Source of the DNA: Calliopum simillimum
Lineage: Eukaryota; Arthropoda; Insecta; Diptera; Lauxaniidae
Assembly: GCA_951812925.1 (NCBI GenBank)
Contig: OX638370.1
Coordinates: 28,077,964-28,141,963 of the forward strand
Direction of reading: 5' to 3'
DNA: 64,000 nt
Part shown: piece by piece, positions 12,211 through 23,935 of the stretch
Position numbering within the stretch: position 1 is the stretch's first letter
How the letters are laid out: each line of letters opens with the position of its first letter
The notes under the pieces: model-generated
Databases searched by the model: none
The model's input: the letters and a program-made list of their open reading frames with translations, nothing else
What the model was told of the DNA's origin: nothing
Translations under genes and position numbers: made by a program

Positions 12211-13594
12211 CACGGTGCTTGTGGGAGAATTTAAATCAAATTTTGATGTACCTCGGATTTTTTTGTAAATTCTTTTTATAGATGTCAATAGAAGTTATTC
12301 TATGCAAAAAATAAAATTATAGAGGTGGCGCTTTTTTAAAGACAATCCCTTTTCCAATTGCGGCATTTTCCCATACAAAAAAATAAATTTTTTTTTTAAT
12401 TACATTAAACAAAAATCAAAATAATCACATTCGATGTGTTTTGCGATACTTCACGCGAATCCGACCTCAGAATCGCTCTATCGTATATAGTTTTTGAGAT
12501 ATTATAATCTAAAAGCCGAAAAAGTCATTTTTTGCCATGTTTTGAAGCTATATAACTATGTAACATATCATTTATTCGTTAAATGTGGTTAAAATTCTTG
12601 AAAGTCATGATCTTTTCCTTTAAAATCTAATTTAAAATATGTTTATATCTTCATGCTTCTAAGAGATATCGTAGACCGAAATATTGGCTAAACGGGTTTT
12701 TTGCACTTTTGTGTCTTTTTAGGTTAGGATATCTTTGACGAAAAAAAAGATATCAACATAATTTAAATTAGGTTTTAAAGGCAAAGATTAGGACTTTAAA
12801 GTTGTTTATCAGATTTAACGAAATTAAAATTTCTTTCACATTTTAAACATGTTCAACGAACCGACTACTTGTAAATTCAGCCGTTTGACACCCCGAGTGT
12901 TGTTACGTGTATACCATACGGCTTAATTTTAAAATGGTCGGTTCGTTAAACATGCTTAAAATGTGAAAGAAATTTTAGTTTCGTCAAATCTGGTAAACAA
13001 CTTTAAAGTCCTAATCTTTACCTTTAAAACCTAATTTAAATTATGTTGATATCTTTTTTTCGTCAAAGATATCCTAACCTAAAAAGACACAAAAGTGCAA
13101 AAAACCCGTTTAGCCAATATTTCGGTCTACGATATCTCTTAGAAGCATGAAGATATAAACATAGTTTAAATTAGATTTTAAAGGAAAAGATCATGACTTT
13201 CAAGTATTTTAACCACATTTAACGAATAAATGATATGTTACATAGTTATATAGCTTCAAAACATGGCAAAAAAACGACTTTTTTCGGCTTTTAGATTAGA
13301 ATATCTCAAAAACTATACACGATAGAGCAATTCTGAGATCGGATTCGCGTGAAGCATCGCAAAACACATCGAATGTGATTATTTTGATTTTTGTTTAATG
13401 TAGTTAAAAAAAAAAAAATTATTTTTTTGTATGGGAAAATGTCCCAATTGGAAAAGGGATTATCTTTAAAAAAGCGCCACCTCTATAATTTTATTTTTTG
13501 CATAGAATAACTTCTATTGACATCTAAAATAAGAATTTACAAAAAAATCCGAGGTACATCAAAATTTGATTTAAATTCTCCCACAAGCACCGTG
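12211..13594. mobile_element. 1.38 kb near-perfect palindromic element
   Basis: The ends CACGGTGCTTGTGGGAGA (12211) and TCTCCCACAAGCACCGTG (13594) are exact reverse complements. Pairing continues inward almost without interruption to about 12884 and 12917, leaving a loop of about 32 nt. That gives arms of roughly 675 bp. TCTT flanks both sides (12207-12210 and 13595-13598) and may be a target duplication. No protein is encoded. A diverged single-arm relative lies at about 19500-20440. It is best described as a fold-back transposon. Confidence 0.85.
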
Positions 13595-13737
13595 TCTTAT
13601 CTGTATACCCCCAAGGGGAAAAGAAGTGCTTCAAAAACCCTTCTGAAGTGCATCCTTTTCACCAATAAGCGCTTCCGCTCCGTAAGAACAATACTTTCTT
13701 TTTAACATTGCATGTCATAGGATGTATGCGAGCAAAA

Positions 13738-13799
13738 GCTTACCGCAGCCTTACCAAAAAAGGGTTTTTGAAGCGCTTATTTGTAATGCTGCGGTAAGC
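13738..13799. repeat. Small hairpin, 12 bp perfect stem
   Basis: GCTTACCGCAGC (13738-13749) and GCTGCGGTAAGC (13788-13799) are exact reverse complements around a 38 nt loop. A further inverted pair links 'gtgcttcaaaaaccctt' near 13628 with 'aagggtttttgaagcgc' near 13760. Nested inverted repeats of this kind are usual in MITE ends. Confidence 0.7.
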
Positions 13800-13840
13800 G
13801 TTTTTTCAATAAAATTAAAAAAAAGAAAAAAAAAGAAAAA

Positions 13841-13928
13841 TTGGCCGCGCCAGGATTTGAATCCACGACTCGTCCGCGTGCTAGATATTTTTTCTTACAT
13901 TTACCAACCCTTTAGACCGCTACACCAA
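13841..13928 (-). repeat. tRNA-derived SINE-like sequence
   Basis: Read on the minus strand, TGGTGTAGCGG (from 13927) fits the Pol III box A consensus. GGATTCAAATCC, about 55 nt further on, resembles box B. A T-rich run that could end Pol III transcription follows immediately after GGCCAA. The putative acceptor halves do not pair, so it is not a functional tRNA. A decayed tRNA or a tRNA-headed SINE fits best. Confidence 0.5.
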
Positions 13929-14351
13929 TGACTGATGATATGAAGAGGTATTAAATTTGTATATTAAGCAAATGTTGTCCTGCAGCATTACATAGAATCA
14001 TTGTGCAATCAGTTTCAATTCAGTTAAACAAAAGTAAATACATAATACATACACTTTTGAAGTGCTTGGATCAGAAGCGCTAAAAATGTTTCCTCTTGGG
14101 CCATAACACAAGGAACATGAAGGCAATACAAGGACAGATTTCATAGCAAAGGGAACTTTTCTGCGGAGTTAACAATAGCTTTAAAGACAACATACGAGTA
14201 GTTCGCGAATAGGATAATAGCTTTGTCATCTAGTGAGGAGCGCAAGAGGACATCAATCCAAAACATGTTATGTTTGAACTTAACTACCACCTAAGGAAGT
14301 CTGAGCTCTAGTTTGCCCTTGTCTTCTTCAGATCGCTTAGCTGACATGATA

Positions 14352-14732
14352 AGGGTTTTCACACGCAATGTTGTTATTTGCTATTCGTTGTTCGTTAAAT
14401 TTGTTACAGCTTGCCAACTGTGAAGACACTTTTTTACGTCAATTGTTAATCGTTAAAATATTTTCAACACATCTGATATTGCAAGTAAGGCCATAAAAGT
14501 TATACACAAAAAGAATAATATGTCTAAAAAAAGTGCGAAATCTGAAATAATTAAACATTTGATTGAAAAAACGAATTACTGATAACTGTTTTACCAAGCA
14601 ACGAGTAATTTGTCTGGGTTGCCGTCACGATAAAGTGTTATTCGGCATTTTGTTAAATTCACAAAAACAAAATACGTGTAAAAATTTACCGAACAACGAA
14701 TAAGAAAAAACAACGTTGTGTGTGAAAACCCC
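14352..14732. mobile_element. 381 bp MITE with GGGTTTTCACAC-type TIRs
   Basis: The left end AGGGTTTTCACACGCAATGT pairs with the right end read backward, GGGGTTTTCACACACAACGT. The pairing continues through 'ttattcgttgttcg'. TGATA flanks both ends (14347-14351 and 14733-14737) and may be the target duplication. No coding sequence is present. Confidence 0.75.
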
Positions 14733-14737
14733 TGATA

Positions 14738-16357
14738 TATCTTTTTCAATGGCTTGCTGTTAAATATTTTTTATGGAAACACATTAAACTAAATGATAAC
14801 TTTTTTGTTAAAAACTTTTTATACTCTATAATTAACATTTTTTATTAAAAGAAAAAAAAAAAAGAAAACAAAGAAAAATATTTATTTTATCCTTTTGTTT
14901 TTTCATTATAAGCATATTACGTTTAGATACTCTCTGATGTCTCTGTTAATTCGCCTTAATTATGTTAATATATTCCGCACATTATTTAGGATTAGCATCA
15001 TAATATTCAATGGCTTTCAGCTCTTCGCAAGTTATGAAAAAAATGTTTCAAGCTGGTGAAAAGCAAAAGTGCCAAATGGCCGCGCAAATATAAACGAAAA
15101 CTTGTTAAAAATTTTTAATCAACACGTTTCAGCTTAAATGCTAATTATTTCGAACATTTTGTTAAATATATGAAAATGGTAATTAAACCATGTTCTCTCA
15201 AAAAATATGTACATTAGTAACAACAATGTTAGCACTTAGTATTAACTGGAGAGTTTGTTATCGCACCTATAAACTATGACTTAGAATGTTCAAAAGTATT
15301 ACTGTAGGATAGGCAGAGATCATTTTCCTCAATAATGCCCAAAGATGGCTTAACCTTAAGCTGAAATATTTTTCACTAAAACTAGCAATTGGTTCAAATG
15401 TAATGCAAAGTCGGTAGTTTGTATCAAAAGTGCTCCAAATGTACATAATCCGGCCTGTTCCAAAATTCATGTGATTTCAATTACTTTTAATTTAGAAGGC
15501 TTTTCAATGAAAACGGTGGGTCGAACGAAAAAAAGTATTAGAATATATTTTGTGGAGAATTATAGGCTTTACGAATAATATTGATTTGCATTAACGAAAA
15601 AGTAACCGTTTGAGAAATATTCTTAAAAAACTGCGAAATGTCAAAAAAAAAAAAAAAATGGAATATTTCGACTTTTTGCGGTTTTTTTAAGAATATTTCT
15701 AAAACACTTACTTTTTCGTAAATACAAATCAATATTATTTGTAGAACTTGTAATTCTAAACAAAAAAGATTCTAACAATTTATATCGTGTGACTGTTAAA
15801 AAAATGGTGGTAAATGAATCATAGCCATGGCTTACTCTTTTCTCCGGTTATCATAAATAGTGGTTAGAAATCTATTTGCACTTAAGCTAAGTATATACAA
15901 TGATATCTGTGAATTTTTCACAAAACAACCTAACTCGAAATTGGCAACTTTTCAGGAGAGCCTAAAAACTGATTAAGTACTTTTCAATAATGTGGCTCAA
16001 TTTCGTTGATGCAGCGTTGAATCTCCTCTTTCTATACATTTTTACTAATCCGAAAGTGTCAGCTGTCAAATTATTTTTTTCTTTTGGTTCATAACACTTC
16101 ACCGCACAAATGGCGCCAAGTTCAAGTCTTGCGTGAACTATGGGACACCCTTATACCTCTGGAACAAGAAATCATAGAGGCATGGCGATTATACCAATAG
16201 AAGCGTATTTAAATTTTAAATTTATGACTAAAATTCTGGAGAATTGTCTATTGGGAAATGTTTCTCCCGATAAGAAATATTCTCGCCCTCTCCAACAAGG
16301 CGTGGTTTTGATTTTTTAAATTTAATGCAAATGCAAAATCTATTGCATTGATTTCTG
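14738..16357. other. No gene; one AT-rich hairpin
   Basis: The only structure I can support is an inverted repeat at about 15575-15745. There 'aataatattgatttgcattaacgaaaaagtaa' and the following 'agaaatattcttaaaaaa' recur as reverse complement, with a spacer of about 35 nt containing an A-run. The remainder shows only short chance frames. Confidence 0.5.
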
Positions 16358-17605
16358 AAAGGAGGGGGATAGGAGGGGGAAGGAGGGGGAAGGAGGGGGA
16401 AGGAGGGGGGAAGGAGGGGGAAGGAGGGGCGAAGGAGGGGGCTAGGAGGGGGAAAGGAGGGGGAAAGGAGGGGATAGGAGGGGGTTAGGAGGGGGTGGAA
16501 AGGGTGGAGGGGGATAGGAGGGAGAAAGGAGGGGATAGGAGGGGGAAATGAGGGGGAAAGGAGGGGTATAGGAGGGGGATAGGAGGGGCTTAGGAGGGAT
16601 GGAAAGGGTGGAGGAGGATAGGAGGGGGAAGGAAAGGACTAGGAGGGAGAAAGGAGGGGATAGGAGGGGGATAGGAGGGTGAAAGGAGGGGGCTAAGAGG
16701 GGGATAGGAGGGGATAGGAGGGGGATAGGAGGGGCTTAGGAGGGGGTGGAGGGGGAAAGGAGGGGTATAGGAGGGGAAAGGAGGGGGATAGGAGGGGGAT
16801 AGGAGGGGAAAGGAGGGGGATAGGAGGGGGATAGGAGGGGTTAGAAGGTGGGTAGGAGGGGCTTAGGAGGGGGTGTAGGGGGTGGAGTGGGTGGAGAGGA
16901 AAGGGAGGGGGAAAGGAGGGGGAAGGAGGGGGAAGGAGGGGGATAGGAGGAAGATAGTAGTGGAGGGGGAGTGAAGGTGGGAAAGGAAATTACTAGGAGG
17001 GAGAAAGGAAGGGGAAAGGAGGGGATAGGAGGGGGATAGGAGGGGATTGGAGGGCGATAGGAGGGGGAGAGGAAGTGTGAGGAGGGGGATAGGAGGGGGT
17101 TAGGAGGGGATTGGAGGGCGTTAGGAGGGGGAGAGGGAGTGTGAGGAGGGGGGAAAGGAGGGGGTTAGGAGAGGGAGAGGAGGGGGTGAGGAGGGGGATA
17201 GGAGGGGGTTAGGGGGGGCGGGGGGTAGAAGGGGCTTAGGAGAGGGCTTAGAGGGTTGAGGGGGTGTGAGGATAGGAGAGGGTTAGGAGGGGTTAGGAGG
17301 GAGATGGTGGGGGATAGAAGGGGAGAGGGGGGTGTGAGGAGGGGGAGAGGGGGGATAGGAGGGGAGAGGGAGTGTGTGGAGGGGGATAGGAGGGGGATAG
17401 GAGGGGGATAGGAGGGGAAAGGAGGGGAAAGGAGGGGAAAGGAGGGGGAAAGGAGGGGATTGGAGGGCGATAGGAGGGGGAGAGGGAGTGTGAGGAGGGG
17501 GTTAGGAGGGGGGAGGGGATAGGAGGGGCTTAGGAGGGTGTGGAGGGGGATAGGAGGGGTTAGGAGGGAGATGGAGGGGGATAGGAGTGGGCTAGGAGAG
17601 GATAG
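16358..17605 (+). repeat. G-rich minisatellite, about 1.25 kb
   Basis: Units such as GGAGGGGGATA, GGAGGGGGAA and GGAGGGGTTA repeat about every 10-12 bp. The plus strand is almost pure purine, with G-runs of 4-6 at each unit. It satisfies the usual G-quadruplex pattern many times over and could also form purine-motif triplexes. A proline/serine/leucine-rich minus-strand open frame is just a translation of the repeat. A short higher-order block ('gagggcgataggagggggag') recurs near 17050, 17120 and 17465. Confidence 0.95.
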
Positions 17606-18194
17606 AAAAAAATTTTTTTTAACTTCATTTGTAATAAATTTAAAAAAAAAAAAAAAAAACAATTCACACTTGTTCCTTGGATAATTCTTAGCATTTTATG
17701 CCATGTGCACTTTTTTCGTAAGATGCCTCCCTTTTGAGTAAAAAAGCGTTTTGCCTTTCACTGGGCTGCATCACTATGTTTAAAACGTTATATCATCGAG
17801 CTTGCTGGCCCAAAAAAGTCCTAACATGTCCTGTTTTGAAGGTTTTTAAGAGCTCTTTCGAATGAGATCTTGTAAATTAAAAAATTTTCATTTCGATTAA
17901 AGCTCGATGACTTTTTTCTTTGAAAAAACGTTAAATTTAGCCTTTTTAAAGCAGTTTTTCGTTTTTTAAGAGATGTAAATTTTTTTTGTCAAAATTACAA
18001 CGTAGGTTTCAAAGTTCATTAAAAAACAAACAAAATGAATGTTTTTAAGTTTCTCTAAAAAAAATTTTCAAATTGTTTGACAACATTTTATAATTAATGC
18101 TAAAAAAAAAAAAAAAAAAATATATTTTCGCTTTGAGCCACCTTTAAAAATGCATTTAAAAATCTGAAAAAATTCATGGGATATTCTGTCACGA
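17606..18194. other. No gene; A/T-tract-rich
   Basis: Long A- and T-runs (for example 17641-17659 and 18102-18120) and a fragment related to the inverted-repeat element at 9.3-9.7 kb are visible. Nothing else is supported. Confidence 0.4.
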
Positions 18195-18630
18195 TGAACA
18201 GCCCTACTGGGCACGGGCTTCAAAAATTAGGCCCGGCTCGGCACGAACGCGAAACAAGCACTTGATTCAACCATATTATTACATATTCACACTTTAAAAA
18301 ATTGTAACTTATTCATGAAGCTAAATCAATGAATTTGATATGAGGAAAAAACAAACATTTTTACCTAATAAGATGATTTGTTTGACTTGACTTACTGCAT
18401 TGTCATTCTCAGCCTCATATTTATACAAAATTTTACATATTTTTATGTAAGAACAAAATTTTTTTCAAGTTTATCCTTCCAATCTTTCCGTGATTTACGG
18501 GCCATTTCGGGCTTTTGGGGTAAGGACCGGCCCCGCACGAAGCCCGCACAAAACTCGATTTCAAGGCCCGAGCCCGTAGCTAAAGAGTAAAGGCCCGCCG
18601 GTCACGAAAAGAAACACGGCCCAGCTCTAG
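18195..18630. mobile_element. Possible hAT-type MITE
   Basis: The left 'ctactgggcacgggctt' and, at the right end read backward, 'ctagagctgggccgtgtttc' resemble the AGAGCTGGGC-type ends of some hAT elements. Strikingly GC-rich subterminal blocks ('ggcccg', 'gcccgcac') bound an AT-rich centre. I could not identify a clean 8 bp duplication. Confidence 0.4.
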
Positions 18631-18834
18631 TTACGCCACATCTAGAAATAATTTTCCAAAAAATCTCAGCTCATTTTTTTGACATCCTCTTTCGGATTTT
18701 TGGGCGTAATCGTGGAACTTTCAAAAAAGTTTTTTTTTTAATCAGTCTAATACTCATTTTATTTTAGGATTATTTTTGAAAAAAAAAAAAATTTCACATA
18801 AGCATAAGCATTTTTGTTGTTTATGCTTATATGT

Positions 18835-19015
18835 ACTACGTTTCGATCGGAGGCGAGATTTATAAATCTCGTAGGATAGTTTTTATCATCCGAAAGAGTT
18901 TTGTTTTTTGATGGCAAATGTCATTAGCGGGAAACTGAAAGTAGTTTCTGCCAAAATCGATGATGAGATTTACACAAAGATTTAAAATAAATCTCGTCAG
19001 AAGTAGATTTATTTT
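18835..19015. repeat. Copy of repeat family R2 (Kelch-promoter family), diverged
   Basis: Shares 'gagatttataaatctc', 'ccgaaagagtt', 'aatgtcattagcggga' and 'agatttaaaataaatctc' motifs with 44303-44630. Related pieces lie at 32885-32990 and 35680-35800. It is an inverted-repeat MITE-like family without coding capacity. Confidence 0.45.
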
Positions 19016-19499
19016 AATAAGAGTAATTTATTTAAAAAAAATAAATGCACATTGTTATCTCTAGTTATAAGTAACTGCAATTTATCGTTTTTATTTTTTC
19101 TGTGAATACCCCACCTTAAAATTGAATATAATCTCATTACTATATCTCTTAAATAAATTGAGTAAAAATTTTAATTTTAAATAATGCTACACTTTTCATA
19201 TAAACTTTTATATGTTACAAAAAGTTAACTCATTGCTGATAACAATTTTTTTTTTTGGTTGTGATCATGAATTCACATTTTAATTTCGTTGTCATAATGA
19301 ATTTGCACAATTTAAATTTGTTTATTTGAAAATGTTTATATCTACTCCTATAATGAAGTGAATGCAGATTATTTAATGAATTGTCATTATAAATTTCCAC
19401 AAATTTTGTTTATACACAGTGTTCTTAATGGGCAGGATTATCACACAAAAATTACGGCAAAAACTAAAAATGGGGCGTGATTCTATAGGCTTTTGTGAT

Positions 19500-20440
19500 C
19501 ACTTTTCCATTGTCCAGAAATGCCTCCTTCCATATAAAACGAAAAAAAAAAAATTTTAACTACTACAAACAAAAATCCAAATACTCACGATGTGTTCTGC
19601 GATGCTGAATTCGAGTTCAATCTTAGAATTGCTCTATCGCGTATAGTTTTTGAGATATTCTAACCTAAAAACCAAAAAAAAAAAAAATATTTTTTTGCTA
19701 TTTTTAAGCTATATAATTATTAGACTGACCTAAAAAAACTAAATGTGTTTCGTTCTTAGGTGCTCAGCACTCAAAATGTTCGGTAGGGTCTCTAAATTAC
19801 GTGTATAAGTTTTGGTAAAAAAATATTGAGATTTAGCACTCGCGCAAGCTCGATAAGTGGCGCTGCCTTGACCGAACGAGAATGGGGTTCTTTCAGCCCG
19901 TGGAAATTGATGAAAAAGGATAGGAAAAATTTTTTTTTTCTGTCCTACTTTATGTTTTCGAGGTCGCTGAAGACAATGGCATTGTCAGTTTTTGGAAAAG
20001 ATTCCAAGATTTCAAGATATTCAAGATATCTCTCGAAAAAAAAAAAAAAATTTGAGATTTTTGTTAGATTAAATTGCCATTAATCGTAGGAAATTTTTTT
20101 TTTTTTTTTTCTCGGACACTAGTCTTGTAGCCTAGATTGTGACAAACAAAATGAGTGGTCGCACAATATTTTTTGACAAAATCTTCTCGAGATATCGGAC
20201 ACTGACTGAACCGCCGTCCTACCGTATTATTGTTCATTACCAGTCACTGGAGATATCTGCTGATTTTACGCTATTATCATTGGTTTTTGAGATCCTACCT
20301 TGTACTTTGGATGTCAAAAGTTTATTCGTTAAATCTAGTAACGGTACTTGAAAGCCCTAATTTTTTTTTTTCTTTAAAACTTAATTTCAAATAAGTCGAT
20401 ATCTTCACGTTTCTTAGAGATATTGTAGAGGTATAGAAAA
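19500..20440. mobile_element. Diverged single-arm copy of the palindromic element, interrupted
   Basis: Positions 19500-19735 match about 12350-12560 ('gatgtgttctgcgatgct', 'gctctatcgcgtatag', 'tttttgagatatt'). Positions 20320-20440 match about 12570-12680 ('ttattcgttaaatct', 'atatcttcacgtttcttag'). The roughly 580 bp between them has no counterpart in the 12.2 kb copy, so an insertion appears to split the arm. Confidence 0.6.
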
Positions 20441-20454
20441 TTATATATTTTCTT

Positions 20455-20530
20455 GATCAAGATCTTGATCACTATGAACCCTTGCGGTCTATGTGTGGCA
20501 ATATTGCCGCCACCTTAACCTAACCTAACC
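20455..20530 (-). repeat. Dispersed repeat family R3, short copy
   Basis: On the minus strand it reads GGTTAGGTTAGGTTAAGG followed by 'tggcggcaatattgccacac' and 'atagaccgcaagggt'. The same string occurs at 41675 on the plus strand, and a weaker version at 62752. The TTAGG-like units are part of this interspersed repeat, not a telomere. Confidence 0.7.
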
Positions 20531-21190
20531 GAAGGTCACCTCCTGAGTCGATATAGCTTTGTCCATCTGTCTGGCAGGCTGGCTGTGTGTGGAACTATTT
20601 TTCATGGGAAAACTAACCAAGATAGTAACTCAATGAAATTTGGTACATTGGCTTCGTAGTAAAAGTAAGCTCGTGGGATTAAAAAGAGAGAATTCGGTCA
20701 AGGGACACGTCTAAAGCCCAATGAGAGCATTATTTGCAATAATGCAAGTAAAATACACTTAAATACTAGAAATAGTAAGTACAAGCTCAGATCAAAAACT
20801 AGGTGAACTAGGTTTAGAGGGCGTGGCTCCTTCCATACAAGCAAAAGTTTTAAAATGTTACACTAAAAGGGTTTTAAGAAATAACCCAACCAAAATTTCA
20901 CTCAAATACTCAGAACAGTAAACGCAAGCTCTACGCGAAAACAAGGTCAACTTGGAGAAGGGGGCATGGTACCTCCCATATAAGCAAATATTTCAAAAAG
21001 CTGCACTGAAAGCCTTTTTAAGATAATGAAACCGAATTTCATACAGATACTTGGAATAGTTAGTGCAAGATCTGAGCAAAACCTAAGTAAATTCAGTCAA
21101 GAAGGCATGGCAAAATTTTTAAAATCCTGCTGTGTAGGGTATGTTATTTTTTGGTCAGGCCAAAGGTAATACCCTTACTAAGTTTTTAAG
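20525..21190 (+). repeat. Dispersed repeat family R1, plus-strand copy
   Basis: Begins near 'tcacctcctgagtcgatata', passes the 'tctggcaggctggctgtgtg' tract and ends with 'ggccaaaggtaatacccttacta'. It contains two or three internal repeats of about 120 bp, each with a 'gtggc..cttccatataagcaaa' segment. It matches the copies at 7735-8390 and 59570-60165. Confidence 0.75.
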
Positions 21191-21848
21191 TTTTTATTTC
21201 GGTTTTATTATACAGAGCAGTAGGAACAAGACATTAGTTCTTTAATACAGTTTTAAAGTTATTTTAGCTTCTTAAATTTTTCAGTTTGCAAAACAAATTC
21301 TCTTAATAAAAATAGTCTCCAAAGGAGTACATACTTACAGGGATTTTATTTTGTATAACTGACCTACATAAAATTTTTGAATTTTATTATTTTAACTTTA
21401 AGTTATGTGCCATCGCATTATTTCTACTTTTTATCCTTAAATATTTTATATGCACTAAATAACCTTGAGATGGTTAAAAGTAGTGCGCCAGCAGTAAAGG
21501 ATTTTTCACTTTGTGCGCGTATAAACAAAAAGAAGAAAAATCCGGCATAAATATAATGACGACATAAACAAGTATCTTACCAAGGCTAACAGCGGACTGG
21601 GAATATAAATAGAAAAAAAAAATTATCATAAGGATAGTTACTGTACATAGTTTTGAAAAAAAGCTTAGCAACGCTCTTTTTTTTGCTAGGGTGTTGTAAA
21701 ATTTATAGTTACGTATGTGATATTCCGCACGAAAAGTCACTTTATCTTCTAATAAGGACATACACTGTAAAGCGAGACGTAAGCACTTACAAATAACACA
21801 AAGTCATTGCTTTAGTTTTGCGCTTCTTCTTTGTGCAACGTTCTATGC

Positions 21849-22006
21849 CAGTGGCGGATACAGGATTCGACTATGGGAGGGGGCTAAAGTCGGACGATAG
21901 GACAAATTTTCAGATTCAATTATCATTTTCCTTTTATATCCAGTCACAATTTAGAGCTTATGGGGGGATTTTAGCCCCCATAGCCTACCCCTTGGATACG
22001 CCACCG
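21849..22006. mobile_element. 158 bp hAT-type MITE
   Basis: Starts CAGTGGCGGATACAGGATTC and ends with the imperfect reverse complement, GGATACGCCACCG. Flanks TTCTATGC (21841-21848) and TTCCATGC (22007-22014) match at 7 of 8 positions, an 8 bp target duplication typical of hAT. A second copy of the family is at 27081-27236. Confidence 0.85.
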
Positions 22007-22059
22007 TTCCATGCAGTCAAACAAATAGCTCTTTGAGAATGTGTACATCGAATTAGAAT

Positions 22060-22725
22060 TAGGAAAAGGTTGGGATCCAGTCGCCAAATGCCATTAATGA
22101 ATGCTAGTATGTCCCGTGGGGGTAAGGCGCCCACCACAGAAGTAGAGGGGAACGCGATAGAAAATTAATAAAGTCTATGTCTTGCTAGACCGTCCCAGTG
22201 GCATAGAATATATTTTGCTGTTTCCTCTTTTTCATGACAGAATCTACAGAGTTTATCCTGGACTAGTCTCAGGTTGAAGAGATGCTTCCTTGTTGGGAAA
22301 TGTCCCGAGAGAAAGCTTACAACAGTCCGTATACCTTTCCTGTTAGCTTAAGAACCTATTTTGTTCCTTGTTTGAAAACTCTTGTAGTCCCAGCCTCCTG
22401 GAAATTTTCTGTCCAGCCAATTGTTTAGATTAGGGTCCAAGGTAGACCGTAGAATTAGGTAAGACCTAAAAGTTGAGATGATGACGCTTTCCTAGCGAGC
22501 TCATCTTCCGTTTCGTTACCTTCAATTCCACTGTGTCCAGTTCCCCAAATGAGGTGAACTTTATTTAGGGAGGAAAGTCTTTTGAGAGTAATTGAAGACA
22601 CTCCCAGACTAACAATGATGTTATTCTGAAGAAGTTTAAGGCTAAAAGTGCAGCTTTGCTGTCTAAAAGAGTATAGATGTTTGCTGCATTGGGTAGTCTC
22701 TTTCATATTCTCTTAGGTAAAGTTC
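22060..22725 (-). pseudogene. Non-LTR retrotransposon fragment: RNase H and C-terminus
   Basis: The minus-strand frame (22706-22455) contains VHLIWGTGHSGIEGNETEDE, the last conserved block of a retroelement RNase H domain (W.PGH.G..GNE..D). Downstream in the same orientation, with frame breaks, comes LVQDKLCRFCHEKEETAKYI, the cysteine/histidine-rich C-terminal signature of I/R1-type elements. Stops interrupt it and there is no reverse transcriptase, so it is a truncated, inactive copy. Confidence 0.75.
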
Positions 22726-22864
22726 GATTGCACATACCCAAGCCTGAAACACTCAGAATTATAGACTCATGCATGCAAATACATTTTTATGCGGCCTAAC
22801 CTCATAAACGCCAGCTCCAACTCCCTCATTCGATTTACAGCCGCCTGTGTACCATGGATCTTAA

Positions 22865-23145
22865 GGGACCATTCACATATTACGTAACGCGCTAAAGGGG
22901 AAGCGGGGGTCGGTTGATTTGTTACGAAGTGTTACATGGGGGTGGGAGGAATCATCAACTACATTACGTAAAGTCGATTCTATAATTTTATGCGACAAAA
23001 AATTCTAATTCAAATTACCAAAATTAAGATTTTTAACGTAACTAGAGGGCAAGGGGGTTGGATGTTTCGTTACGTTGCGTTACGACTGGGGAGGGAGTGG
23101 TCAAAATTGGTCAAAAATTGCGTTACGTAATATGTGAACGACTCC
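22865..23145. mobile_element. 281 bp PIF/Harbinger-type MITE
   Basis: The left TIR GGGACCATTCACATATTACG pairs with right-end GGAGTCGTTCACATATTACG (read backward), and both continue TAACGC. TAA flanks both ends (22862-22864 and 23146-23148), consistent with the 3 bp TWA duplication of PIF/Harbinger. It has no coding capacity. Confidence 0.8.
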
Positions 23146-23935
23146 TAATCACCCACGGATTGAGGTCGTTTCTCTTCCCAGGTATTCCTGCTTAGGAATG
23201 TAACTTGGAAGTTGTGCAAGAAGTTGTATTTGGGTATGAAGTAATCACCGAAAATGATGGTTAGGTTCTTGTTGATGTTCAGCTACTTCCCTAGAGCAGT
23301 CTGTCTTATATTTAAAGCCCTACCTCTGTCCAGTAAAATAAGTTACGCTACGAACCTCAGCGCTTTGACAACGTGTACATATTTTATTTTTGTTAATATT
23401 GAAAAATTTGTATTTGGCTTTAAGAAAATGTATTGAAGTAATTTCAACTTTGTGCAAATCTACTCAGAAATACCTATCGAATGGTATATTATTTAGAGAG
23501 GTACTCCATGTCCACTATAGAAAAAAAGGGATACAAAGTTCCGTCTTTGCCTATTAATATTAAACACTTTTTTTGCACCACCCTAAATTCTGTACCAAGT
23601 GCGCTACTACTCAAAACAAACACTGTTGCCAACAAACGTTACAATACAAGCGGCAGGAGTGGTTGGTGGTGGTGAGGGGAGAATAGGCAAAATGCTTATT
23701 TGCAAATATTTTATACGCATCCTTGAAAATTGCAGCCTCAATTGCGAACGAGCGTACGAATTCTTGCAGCAGAGCATTTTATTGCCAGCCATAAATTGAC
23801 TTTGAGAACAAGACACATCCTAGAAATGTTGCTGCTGCTGCTATAACTTAAGAAACCGTAAGAATAATAAATAATAATGGTATGATGATGATGTTGCTTC
23901 TTCTTACACAGGGTCTACCAACATTCCTGCAATGC

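Noticed and set aside
17165..17662. 165-residue proline/serine/leucine-rich open frame on the minus strand
   Set aside because: It is the reverse strand of the G-rich minisatellite and has no start context, domains or splice signals.
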